DNA of 22,951 nt from Paramacrobiotus richtersi (GCA_034698045.1 JAQGAU010000884.1:1-22951); one strand, 5' to 3'; shown: positions 11,057 through 19,923, counted from the first letter of the stretch. Made by a program: numbers and translations. The notes: generated by a model from the sequence alone, not told the origin.

Positions 11057-11837
11057 CGCGGGACTTGTAAACGACTAGTATAATCATCGTAGTTCAACTC
11101 AAACAAAACTTTGCAGATCTCGATCCAGACCGAACAGCAACGCCAGAGTAAAAGTGGAAGAAACCAGTTTTCCGACAGCAATCGAGAGTGATAATATAAG
11201 CCTAAGAATTAATAGTACCCGTAATAACACAGCATTATTCGTAACATTTCGAGGTGGTATAATTATTTTCTCGGTATGGGGTGGTTTCCAAGATACGTGA
11301 GCACAAAATCTTGGAAGGAGCTGTCACAGTTTTGTACAAAGTCAGACTCCCACCACCTTTAGCTATAATAGAGAACGTCTCAATTTTCAGAAGTTCTTCA
11401 GTGTTTTCGATATACAGGCGTAAAGATGGCAGCTGGCTGTTAAGTTGTTAACTCGGTACAATAGTTTGACGGGTCAGAGTTATATTCTGATGGAAATTCG
11501 TTTTGTGTAGCAGAACGGATGACAGATTGCAGAAAGTAACGTCTCCAAAGAAAAATTAATATATGAATCACGGCATGGCGGCTGCGGGCGTGTTTTACTG
11601 TCAGGCATCTTTTAGAACGAACGGGTATATTTACCGATAAACTGCACAGCTGGCGCAAAACATAGAGCGATGCCGAATCGTTTTATGGACGTCGAAAAAT
11701 TTTAACACGCACACAGGTCAATGAAAAAAGGCTTGCGAGAACCGAGTTAAATACCGGGCTAGTTACACTGTTGACTACATCCGCCCAAACTGTTTAAATT
11801 CAAATAAAAATCAGTTTTAGACTATCACAGACGCACA
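11057..11837. other. Intergenic region between the Cys-rich gene and TPPP
   Basis: About 780 bp holding the presumed promoter and 5' UTR of the Cys-rich gene on the minus strand and the downstream flank of TPPP. A 72-codon minus-strand ORF at 11440-11658 has no domain, no convincing splice partner and no family resemblance. I see no RNA gene or repeat. Confidence 0.4.
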
Positions 11838-11843
11838 TTTATT
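11838..11843 (-). terminator. Poly(A) signal AATAAA for TPPP
   Basis: The plus strand reads TTTATT, which is AATAAA on the coding strand, 123 nt beyond the TPPP stop codon (11966-11968). This gives a short 3' UTR of the usual size for this window. Confidence 0.6.
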
Positions 11844-11965
11844 TTATGGTACTGGTCGTTCGTTTTGCCCACACAGACTAAGATCCACGGTACGACATAA
11901 CGCATACGCTCGGTAAAAATGGCCACCGGCTCTCCGCCTAACTTTCGTCGCAAGGTTTCCATGCA

Positions 11966-12718
11966 TCATTTCGGTTTGTCGAAGGTTCCAGCGCCCTTGT
12001 AGCCACCGACAAAGCCGTCATTCTTCGCAACATCTTCCCGGCCTTCTATACCTTTGCCTTTTCCCTCGGCGTCAAAGCGCTCTTTATGACTCCCGGTGTA
12101 TTTACTGGTGTCGGTTAAGCGATCGACCGCTCCAGCATCACTAACAGCCTGAAAAAAAATGCTCCTATATTCTGCAAAATACTAATAAATCGGTCAACTC
12201 CTTACGGTCGTATTTGTCGTTCCCGGACCACTACGACTTTTCAATTTCCCGACAATTTTCTGCAGTTCGCTTGTCGGGTCCTCCTTATTGGCTGCTTCCG
12301 CCAATAATCCCAGAAACTGTTTGAACTTGTCAAAAGTCATTGTTTTCTCGCTATTTCTGAAAGAAGTTAAAGTCCGGTTACAGGTGAGATATTGCCATTA
12401 ACGGAATAATGTTATATGATTTGGGTGTTTAATTAACGGCTCTTGGCGAGGCGCACAACATCTATGCGTTTTCTTAACAGTTTAACCTCTTTAGTCTTTA
12501 ATCAGCACTGGAATAACTTACCCAACAACTTTCTTGAAAGTTATACTCGTATCCGTGGTCGTAATCTTCTTTCCAAACACGTCAGCTTCCTTGAGCCATT
12601 TGTCCGCGTTTTTCAGTGCCATGTTATTACCAGTGAAGTTCTTGTCCCCAAACTTGCCATATGCATCGAAGCCAGGCTTCAGATCGGCGTCGCTAATTTT
12701 GGTTAGATCGGCCGGCAT
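11966..12718 (-). CDS. TPPP: Tubulin polymerization-promoting protein (p25-alpha family), short type, 3 exons
   Basis: TPPPs bind and bundle microtubules in the cytoplasm and are characteristic of organisms and cells with cilia or flagella. Exons in transcript order are 12718-12522, 12356-12206 and 12148-11966, with phases 2 and 0 and introns of 165 and 57 bp, coding for 176 aa. That is the length of the short TPPP3-type proteins; the long N-terminal tail of vertebrate TPPP1 is absent. The p25-alpha domain covers almost the whole protein. The N-terminal core ends in a [17 protein letters not shown] pair, matching the family's helical module. The most conserved C-terminal signature is present as [16 protein letters not shown], the glycine-rich GKGKGIEGR at about 145-153, and [10 protein letters not shown]. 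Nothing looks broken. Confidence 0.95.
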
Positions 12719-13128
12719 TTTCGTAGATGTTCAGTTCCTAATTCAGTTCAAATGGTAACTTGTTACTGTCGGATAAATTTTTTTTATTAACGCATGTTAT
12801 ATCATACAGTTATTACAGCATCAGGCTGCTACAGTTTTGGAAATACCGGGTACTCCTCAAATTCCAATGGGTTATGTATCCATGTAAGTAACTTGCACAT
12901 CCAAACGCAGACAACAGTAAAAACGCTCGGAACATGTTATTGTTACGATGGTGATATATTAATGGAAAACAACGGCCTGGATGATTGTTTTCGCATTTGA
13001 CAGTGAGTAGCGGATACGGACGGATGTTGCAATTGGCTACATGCGGCATCAGTGTTTTATGGGATAAAGTTTCAGCGCAAGCATTAAAGCACAAGCAAAC
13101 AGTTCAAACACAATAAAATGTCTTGAAT
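12719..13128. other. Intergenic region between TPPP and the protease
   Basis: 410 bp between two genes on the same (minus) strand. It must hold the 3' end of the protease transcript and the promoter of TPPP. A minus-strand TTTATT/AATAAA candidate lies near 12783-12788, which would give a protease 3' UTR of about 340 nt. A 93-codon ORF at 12813-13094 has no recognisable domain and is not called as a gene. Confidence 0.4.
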
Positions 13129-15902
13129 TTAGTATGAAAAGAGAAATACTAATAATAACCAGAACAGCGTAAACGGAGTAGGGACCGTATTGCAGGCGAC
13201 ACCAAGCTTGCCAGCTACTCCAACGAGTCGGATAACTGGAACAGGCACATCCTCGTCGTACCTGGGCATGATCTGTACTTTATCCACCGTCGTATTGGTC
13301 AGCCAGCCAACTCTTGCTTTAGCGTAGACAGTTCGCGCAATGAATGGGAGCATGGAGCGCGCTCGGGCGTACACTCCCGGGTATACGTCTCCACATCCAC
13401 TGTTCGGTAACGTTAGAAAGAGTCATTCACTGGTTAAACAGAACTGCTGAATTGTAATCAAAACACGCGTTTCTACAGTATTAATGACATAGTTATGGTT
13501 TCCCATGCGGACTTGCTGCGCATGGTCTAGTTAAACTCGTGAAATGAGCAGTTGGTAAGTTGGTGAGCTGTTTCATACGTTTGATGCCGGCTGCAAATCT
13601 ATGCCAACTTACAATCCAAATGATGTGATGCCATGAAGAACCCATTGAAAACCGGAGGTATCCTGGCGCTTACATATTAGAGGTCCTCCACTGTCTCCTT
13701 GGCATCTAGATGAGAAAAACTACTTGCATTTCTTTCGCTCAATGAAAAAAACGTTTTTGCCGGCTGTACAACCATCACCCATGTGAATGTTGCAATATGA
13801 CTCGCTACAACAAGATATTCACTATGGAGTATCGCCAGTAACATACGTGTCGTTTCCTTCGGAGTATGCGCACACGGTCTCCGGTGATATCTCGATTTCA
13901 GAAAAACATTTGGACTTTGCAACGATATCAAGCGATGCCTGCATCAGCTGATTCGGATATTCTGGGCTTCGTGTGATAGTTGCCTCAGCGTCATATTGCG
14001 TAATAGATCCGCAGCCGGCCGTGAAGCACTTCTCGTGGATCTGAGCAACATCGTTCGCTCTGGGCAGACAAACTGGCTTGACGTCATTTGAGAACGCCAA
14101 CGGCTAAACCAGTTGAACTGTTTGCGATTGTATAACATCCCGTATTCCCTTGTGGCTTACCCTACTCAAAACCAGCAGACAATAATCATTTTGATTTGCC
14201 CGGTGTGATTTATATTCCGGGTGCGGGATTACTGCTTGAACTGTTTCCGTTGCTGGCGATAATCCGCAGGACTCGGGCTTTAACGCAACTCGGACTTGCG
14301 GCGGTCTAAAAACGCAAGCTGCACAAGTTTGCATGACCTAAAGACTTACTATCACACGAGAATCAAACATGACTGCATGTAAGAAACCATACTGAACTAC
14401 ATCGTTTCCGTTAAGGCAGCAGTGCGCGGCGGTGGCAATCCATTGCGGTGCCACCTAATAATGGGTTCGCACGTATCATTTCATGCTAAGGTAAGGCAGC
14501 GAAAGGTGCAATTGCCATCGTCACGTACTATAGATCCACCACAGATGGCACCACCAATAGACAGTCGCACCTGCCAAGGCCAAGACTGGCTTTTAACCTG
14601 CAACCATCGACAAATAAGTAAAGTTCCACGCATTTGCGCTACTGTTCCGATGGATTAACTTTTGTTCCACCAATTATGCGGTTTTCATTTGTTCGCTCGG
14701 AGAAATCAATCTGCCCCTTTGGTTTTCCACAGTCCATGGAACAAATTTCGTCTTCTCCTTCGGCACAATCTCTTATTCCTACCACATACCATTAAATGTC
14801 AAATAAAGTTTTTTGTAAAACTGTTTGCAATAGAAAACAAACCGTCACAGATCCGGTCATTAGAAACGCAAACAGAAGCCTTAGATGGACAGACAAAATC
14901 CGCCTTCCCGCACGATGATCCTACGCAGATGAAAGTCGGGTCGTTGGACAAATTATTGAAACACTGGTATTTGCGGCAGTCGGTTTACTGGATATTTCCA
15001 GGTCAAAGCCGGCACCAGAACTCCCGTCAGCTGATGCATCAAACATGACTACCTTTCAAAAACGAAACAATCGACTTCTTACGTATAAAATTAGGATACC
15101 TAAAATAAAACTGACCACACTGTCGCTGTACGACAGAAGGTCAATTTGTCCTTTGTCACAGAATTTTCCGATAGCAAAATATGGATCTGGAAAAAACGCA
15201 ACATTTGTCAGTTGGATGCCCTTTTTAGCAATTGACCGTTCTACGTACACTTTGCATCCCAAACCGTTAGGCGATCAATATCGCAGTCTTTGGTTTCAGA
15301 ATCAGAATGTTGCGGAGCGAGGGAGAAATACTTCGACTGGATCTATTAAAAAAATAATGCACCGGTTTCGCTGTACATGATAATTTATGTCACTCTGTCA
15401 AAATATAAGTGGAAAAAGTAATTCCCCGTATAATCCAGGTTTTTATAATGGCAAATAAAGTTGCAGGAAAAGCACAGCAGTTATGAAGTGACGACGAGCA
15501 CAGTGCCAATCCGCTCTATCTGCCAACCACGCCCACAATAACAAAGCACAGTGAAAATAGGCCGTCGTGCCTTCGAAACGCATCTTTTATCGTAGGTACG
15601 TGCGTAACGTGCGTGCAAGCAGTTAGATCAGTTGTTTTTTTCTCGATTACAAAGAAACCAACCCTTATCGGACTTCCGGACCCAGAAATCCAGTAAGACA
15701 TCCTGGACGTTTTCGGATAAGAATTTGGATAATTTGGAGACTGTAATCGTTTTGTACCATCGGTATTTGTCAGGAGTATAACATTCGACGCAGGAATGTT
15801 CGAAGGAAATTTGTCCTGAACTACTACTGCACCAAACAGAAGCATGAAGTTTAGTACAGTGAAGTCAAGACAAAAAATAGTAGAACAGTAAATTCTGATC
15901 AT
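13129..15902 (-). CDS. Secreted CUB-LDLa-trypsin serine protease with hydrophobic C-terminus, 12 exons, 531 aa
   Basis: This is an S1-family extracellular protease. Exons in transcript order are 15902-15651, 15342-15249, 15186-15100, 15048-14989, 14920-14843, 14778-14643, 14589-14529, 14454-14393, 14305-14161, 14103-13847, 13705-13613 and 13399-13129, totalling 1596 nt with all phases matching. It has an N-terminal signal sequence, then a CUB domain (about 40-164: [32 protein letters not shown]). An LDLa module follows at about 168-203 ([20 protein letters not shown]), and then the activation site R224-IIGG. The triad is H267 (TAAHC), D317 (QNDY) and S416 (GDSGGP). D410 in the S1 pocket plus the pocket glycines predict cleavage after Arg/Lys. 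The last 16 residues are hydrophobic ([13 protein letters not shown]), suggesting a GPI signal or membrane anchor. An alternative exon 1 donor at 15599 would add 17 residues. Exon 2 is assigned mainly by CUB fit. Confidence 0.88.
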
Positions 15903-16691
15903 TATACGGTAGTAAGAATTCGAAAGTTGTCAGGATTCTTGAGTATGACAGACCATTCTGCTTTGATACGTCTGATGCTATAGGTCGGTTGTTACTGTTA
16001 TGCCAGTCTCAACTGCAGATTCCGATCGCGGGAACCGATAAGGGTTGCTTAGATTCTGAGTTATGAACAGCAAGGAAAGGACTGTACGGCTTCTATGTTC
16101 TCTTTACCATCCATGCTGTTTCGGATGATTTGTTCCGAGCAAGCGCAAGAATCAATGCAGAAACGTGGGTCTACAATTAAAAATATAACTCAGGGACCCA
16201 TTTCTGTGACCGGAACCTCCTTGGCGTTGTGGTTGCGCACAGTCGGTAAAGTCTACCAACGAAGCCGTTCTAATAATTCCGGGCATAAAGTTGTAGTGCA
16301 GCTCGCAGATACATATAGTTATGTGTAAACTACTCTCTTCGTAAAATGGGCTATAGATATGTCACGTGTTATCGCTAAGCCTACTTACCCATCGTAAAAT
16401 ATTTATTCTAGCAGCGAGTAATAATTAAAGAGTCGTCAACTTGTTTTGACTGCGAACGGTCCAGTAAAAAATGTCGAGCTCGGCTGCGTCCAGGGTTAAA
16501 TGGTTGCACTTTTGGCTTTTGCAATGGAATTGCTGACTGCTGTGATAACGCAACGTTAATCGCGCCTCTTGGATCTAGAAACCCGACGGTGCGCTTGGTG
16601 CTGATTTCGGTCAGCTAAGTAGACTCAACAAACAGTAAGCTAATGAACTTTTCCGGATGCTATTCGGAAATCTGTGCAAACGCTGTTCGCT
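15903..16691. promoter_or_regulatory. Divergent intergenic region between the protease and the NAP-like gene
   Basis: The 789 bp between the starts of two divergently oriented genes must contain both promoters and 5' UTRs. No gene is supported here. A plus-strand 77-codon ORF at 16095-16328 lacks a domain. The only transcript-level detail seen is a short upstream ORF at 16643-16795 that overlaps the NAP-like start in another frame. No specific TATA or initiator motif could be assigned. Confidence 0.4.
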
Positions 16692-18308
16692 ATGGCAGCA
16701 CGGAAGCGCGATTCATCTCTCGCTACCCTGAAGAGGACATTCTCCACAAAAGTTCCGGAATCGCTGCACCCAGAGTCCAGTTCCAAAACTACTAGAGCGT
16801 TCAGCAAGAGCCACGACGAAACAAACCTGCCTCCAGGTCAGGTTTCTAGACGACCTGACATCGACGAAACCTATTCTTCCAAAGCTGGAACGGTCAATAC
16901 TACAGAAGAATCGTTACGCCGGCAGAAAGTCTTGGAAGATATCATTACTAGCGCCTCCAAATATAGGCCTTTTCGTGCAGTGCAACGACGACTGCGGTCT
17001 AGTAATGGATTCCACCCTGTTCACCTTCCAAGTAGCCCAATGGGGCAGTTATACGAAGTGCAGAAATCTATGCACCAAGCTGCTTACGTACACCATCTTG
17101 CGACAATCGCCGAAGAAGCCAAATATCAGAAGACTGCGGCAAAGCTGTTCCAGGCGCGCCACGCTATAATATCTGGGAACACAGTTTCAGCGGAAGTAGA
17201 GAGATCCAGGACATGGGAAGCTGGTGTCCTTAGCAATTTCTGGTTGAAAGTTCTTTTACAGAATGAATCGACTGCAGGCCTAATCAAGAAATGCGATATA
17301 CCATCCCTCACTTATTTGAGTGATATTCGGTGTTTGCACGAGAATTTGGGATTTACTTTAGAGTTCCAGTTTTTCGATAACCCTTTCTTCGCAAACTCAG
17401 TACTGAGGAAATCGTACTATTTGGCCAAAAATGTTGCAGACGCGTGCGCCATTCTAAGCTTTCCCGGATGCATGTTGAGTTCATGTTCCGGTACCAAAAT
17501 TTGTTGGGCATCCTACGCTAAAAGCAGGCGAGCCAATCCGAGGGCGTCTTTCTATGATTTCTTCGAGCCCTATGTCACGAACTGGCAACAGATAGACAAC
17601 GCACCGACAACAGTTCAAGCCGCAATGAAAGCAGTCTTTTTGTCCGATTTTGACCTGGCTTATGTCATTCGTGCGAATATCATTCCAAACGCAGTTGGCC
17701 TGTTCGACGAGTGGCGCAGGAACGCCGAAGAATCGTTACGTCTTGGTCATGTTGATGCGGCAACGGCTCTAATCGAACACTTACGAATGCCACCCAAAGA
17801 AAGCAGCAAAGCGAAGAGTAAAGCAAAAGCGAAGAATTCAAGAAAAAATACGGTAGACGAAGAACTTGATTTGCATGTGCGGTTAGCTCTTAAGAAAACT
17901 GGTTACAAGATCCGCCATGGACGCGCCTACGCTGTCGGGGAGGACACAACAAGTGGCGAAAGCGCGAAAGGATCCGCTGGCTCCTCCAGTGAAGAGAACG
18001 ATGCGGCGGTGCAGAAAAACTTCCGTGGCTTACTGGAAACAAATACGGTGCCGCGCCACAGAAAACACCGGGGCATTCGGCTTAAAGAACTACGAAAGAT
18101 CGCCGATCAGTCGAATAGTGGTGATGATGTGGCCGAATTGTTTGATTTGCAGAGTGAGAGTGAAAGCGATTCGCTTGATTTCTTTTCGGATACTGAGTGT
18201 GATGTGCATGCGTTATCTGGTAAGGGTGTTAAGAAACCCGTTCAAAAAGTTATAACTAAAAAAGGAAAACTGCCTGACAAAGCGAAGTCTCAGGTTAATA
18301 AAGAATAA
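16692..18308 (+). CDS. Intronless, divergent nucleosome assembly protein (NAP) family member, 538 aa
   Basis: NAP proteins are histone chaperones that carry H2A-H2B or linker histones and shuttle between cytoplasm and nucleus. The start is the ATG at 16692 (G at +4), the first after an in-frame TGA at 16644. Residues 1-75 look disordered. Residues about 80-162 match the long dimerisation helix (YEVQKSMHQAAYVHHL, AAKLFQARHAIISG). Residues 178-345 match the core: FWLKVLLQN, LTYLSDIRC, GFTLEFQFFDNPFFANSVLRK, SFYDFFEP, and DFDLAYVIRANIIPNAV. The tail from about 365 alternates Lys-rich and Ser/Glu/Asp-rich blocks (KAKSKAKAKNSRK, SESESDSLDFFSD) and ends basic. Canonical NAP1 ends in an acidic tail, so this is unusual. 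The gene has no intron, unlike most of its neighbours, which suggests a retrocopy that has stayed open. Function as a chaperone is inferred. Confidence 0.85.
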   Translation: MAARKRDSSLATLKRTFSTKVPESLHPESSSKTTRAFSKSHDETNLPPGQVSRRPDIDETYSSKAGTVNTTEESLRRQKVLEDIITSASKYRPFRAVQRRLRSSNGFHPVHLPSSPMGQLYEVQKSMHQAAYVHHLATIAEEAKYQKTAAKLFQARHAIISGNTVSAEVERSRTWEAGVLSNFWLKVLLQNESTAGLIKKCDIPSLTYLSDIRCLHENLGFTLEFQFFDNPFFANSVLRKSYYLAKNVADACAILSFPGCMLSSCSGTKICWASYAKSRRANPRASFYDFFEPYVTNWQQIDNAPTTVQAAMKAVFLSDFDLAYVIRANIIPNAVGLFDEWRRNAEESLRLGHVDAATALIEHLRMPPKESSKAKSKAKAKNSRKNTVDEELDLHVRLALKKTGYKIRHGRAYAVGEDTTSGESAKGSAGSSSEENDAAVQKNFRGLLETNTVPRHRKHRGIRLKELRKIADQSNSGDDVAELFDLQSESESDSLDFFSDTECDVHALSGKGVKKPVQKVITKKGKLPDKAKSQVNKE

Positions 18309-18309
18309 A
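18304..18309 (+). terminator. Poly(A) signal AATAAA overlapping the NAP-like stop codon
   Basis: AATAAA at 18304-18309 spans the TAA stop at 18306-18308, so cleavage 10-30 nt downstream would leave a 3' UTR of only about 15-30 nt. A second AATAAA-like run lies at about 18412, inside the 3' region of the opposing gene. Confidence 0.55.
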
Positions 18310-18361
18310 GCACGAGCACTCACACAACAGTATTGTTATACTGCAAGCAGTTACACTGTAG

Positions 18362-18367
18362 TTTATT
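18362..18367 (-). terminator. Poly(A) signal AATAAA for the Lys-rich repeat protein gene
   Basis: The plus strand reads TTTATT, which is AATAAA on the minus strand, 80 nt beyond the stop codon of the Lys-rich gene (18447-18449). It faces the NAP-like gene's signal 52 bp away, so the two convergent transcripts probably end within, or overlap across, a few dozen bases. Confidence 0.6.
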
Positions 18368-18446
18368 GCTGAATATTTCGGGCGCAGTTACACAACAAAA
18401 ACAACTCTAAAAAAATAAAACCTTAACCATCATCTGCACTATACGC

Positions 18447-19619
18447 TCATTTTTTGCCTTTTTTCCCACCTGCTTTGGGTGGTTTCGATTTATCGCCAGA
18501 TTTCTTCCCTGAAGTTTTGCTTTTCCCTGTCGTATTGGAACCGGATTTCTTGGGTTTATCCATGTTGCCACTAGACTTTGGTTTCTTCGATTTACCGGAG
18601 TCTTTTGCAGGCTTTTTTGATCCATTATCTGAAAACAGTTCATTTTTGTATATAGTAACTCTTTCTGTTCACGTTTTTCGAAGCCGTATTCCAGCAGCCG
18701 TAAAGGTCACTTTTAGGCCACGCTGTACAGCCCTGCATATGACACTTACCAAATAAGGCCGGCTAATAATATACAGATGTTTTAAACTGTTTAGTTTGTT
18801 TGCAGATTATCAAAGAAAAGCTCCGAATCATGCAGCGATTCTGAACAAGTCAAATCGACAGAATACTTATTGTTCAAACTTACTTCCACTGGTCTTTGAT
18901 TTTCCACTTTTGCCTGATACACCGCTAGGCTTCTTTGCTGGTTTTCCCTTCGATGTCGATTTCCCACTTGTGCCACTTGGCTTCTTCTTCGGTTTGTCCC
19001 CTCCCCCAGATTTACTCGGTTTCTTAACAGGCTTGTCCCCTTTAGATGCCCCACCTGATTTGCTGGGCTTCTTCGAATTTCCCGATGACTTGCTAGGTTT
19101 TTTCGATGGCTTATCCTTTGAGGAGCCTTTACCGGAACCTCCACCTGGTTTCGAGGGTTTCTTGGTCGAAGATTTGCTGCCACTTTTGCTGGCAGGCTTT
19201 TTCGATTTTGCACCCGAGCTTTTGGATGAAGACCCGCTGGGCTTTTTCGTGGGCGTTTTGCCTGAATCGGATTTTTTGCTCTTGGCTAATATTACAGATG
19301 GCGGCGAATTGGCTACGGCCCACAAGAACGTGTCCGGACATTTTGGTGATAACAGGGGATGAAAGTCAGTCGTGTGCGTATGGGAGTAAATTATAGGCAA
19401 TCGTATTAACGGCGGAATTGGTCCGGAACGCCATCCTTGCTGATACGTGCTTAACTTTCCTACAATTGTCGAAAAGGGTATTAGCAAAATTAATAACAGT
19501 CTGCTAACCGTTAATCAACGAAATGCAAATGGAAACCTAAAAAAGGACATACCTCTTGGTGATCTTGTTAGCAATGGGATTGCGCGAGTCTGGAGTACGG
19601 CTGAAAGGGCTCTATGCAT
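18447..19619 (-). CDS. Lys/Ser/Gly/Pro repeat protein with mitochondrial-presequence-like N-terminus, 3 exons, 274 aa
   Basis: No family recognised. Exons in transcript order are 19619-19553, 19459-18884 and 18628-18447, totalling 825 nt with both junctions phase 1. Donors are GTATGT and GTAAGT, acceptors ATTGTAG and TTTTCAG. The ATG at 19619 is the first after an in-frame TAA. Residues 1-33 begin MHRALSAVLQTRAIPLLTRS; they hold Arg, Leu, Ala and Ser and no acidic residue, as in a mitochondrial presequence. Residues 34-80 are Pro-rich and moderately hydrophobic. From about 82 to the end the protein is almost only K, S, G, P, T and A. It has degenerate repeats of KKPSKSGG or KKPSGSSSK type, with a few Asp and no aromatic residues, so it is strongly basic and surely disordered. 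It resembles H1-tail-like or desiccation-protectant compositions, but function is unknown. Mitochondrial import is inferred from composition only. Confidence 0.75.
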
Positions 19620-19923
19620 TACGCCAGAGTACGGTTGGCCAAGATAGTACCACAGACATGTTTCGATGCTTATTTATGTTGCAAACGATAAGTATCCTCA
19701 AGCCGCTTGCCATTGTCGGTTACCAAGCAAATCACCCAATCAGATAACTACGTAATTTTTGCAAGTCGAAGTCTTCGGTGGTACGTAAAATATTTGGATT
19801 TTTGTAGCAGGCGTTTTCATCGTAGCATCGTTCTGCTTGACATGCCGGGACTGAGGAAAATTCTTTAGTGTTAAAGCTATGCCAAGACTCTAGCGCGACG
19901 TTCAGTAAGCAGATTCACCAAGC
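19620..19923. promoter_or_regulatory. Divergent promoter interval between the Lys-rich gene and CATSPER2
   Basis: Only 304 bp separate the two start codons on opposite strands, so this short interval must contain both 5' UTRs and promoters unless further untranslated exons exist. No TATA box or factor site could be assigned with confidence. The arrangement predicts shared regulation of the two genes. Confidence 0.5.

Noticed and set aside
11440-11658. 72-codon minus-strand ORF between TPPP and the Cys-rich gene
   Set aside because: No family resemblance, and I found no donor and acceptor that would link it in frame to the Cys-rich gene, whose ATG is preceded by an in-frame stop.
12813-13094. 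93-codon minus-strand ORF after the protease
   Set aside because: Lies where the protease 3' UTR and the TPPP promoter must be. No domain, and no conserved pattern seen.
14662-15048. 128-codon plus-strand ORF
   Set aside because: Antisense to the LDLa and CUB exons of the protease, which carry clear domain signatures and matching splice sites.
14989-15342. Apparent frameshifts and stops suggesting that the protease is a pseudogene
   Set aside because: Introns of 62, 51 and 68 bp with GT-AG ends restore one continuous frame and the expected CUB and LDLa motifs.
16095-16328. 77-codon plus-strand ORF upstream of the NAP-like gene
   Set aside because: No domain, no splice partner, and chance length for this composition.
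16674-16691. GTG start extending the NAP-like protein by six residues
   Set aside because: Animal genes normally start at ATG. The ATG at 16692 is the first in frame after the stop at 16644 and has G at +4.
19129-19341. 70-codon minus-strand ORF beginning with an ATG inside exon 2 of the Lys-rich gene
   Set aside because: Wrong frame relative to the long repeat region. The upstream exon at 19553-19619 joins in frame and gives the full protein.
18796-19362. 188-codon plus-strand ORF, rich in Phe, Leu, Pro and Asp, that looks like a membrane protein
   Set aside because: It is the exact antisense of the Lys/Ser/Pro repeat exon, so its Phe/Leu/Gly pattern is the complement of KKPS codons. It has no domain or splice support.
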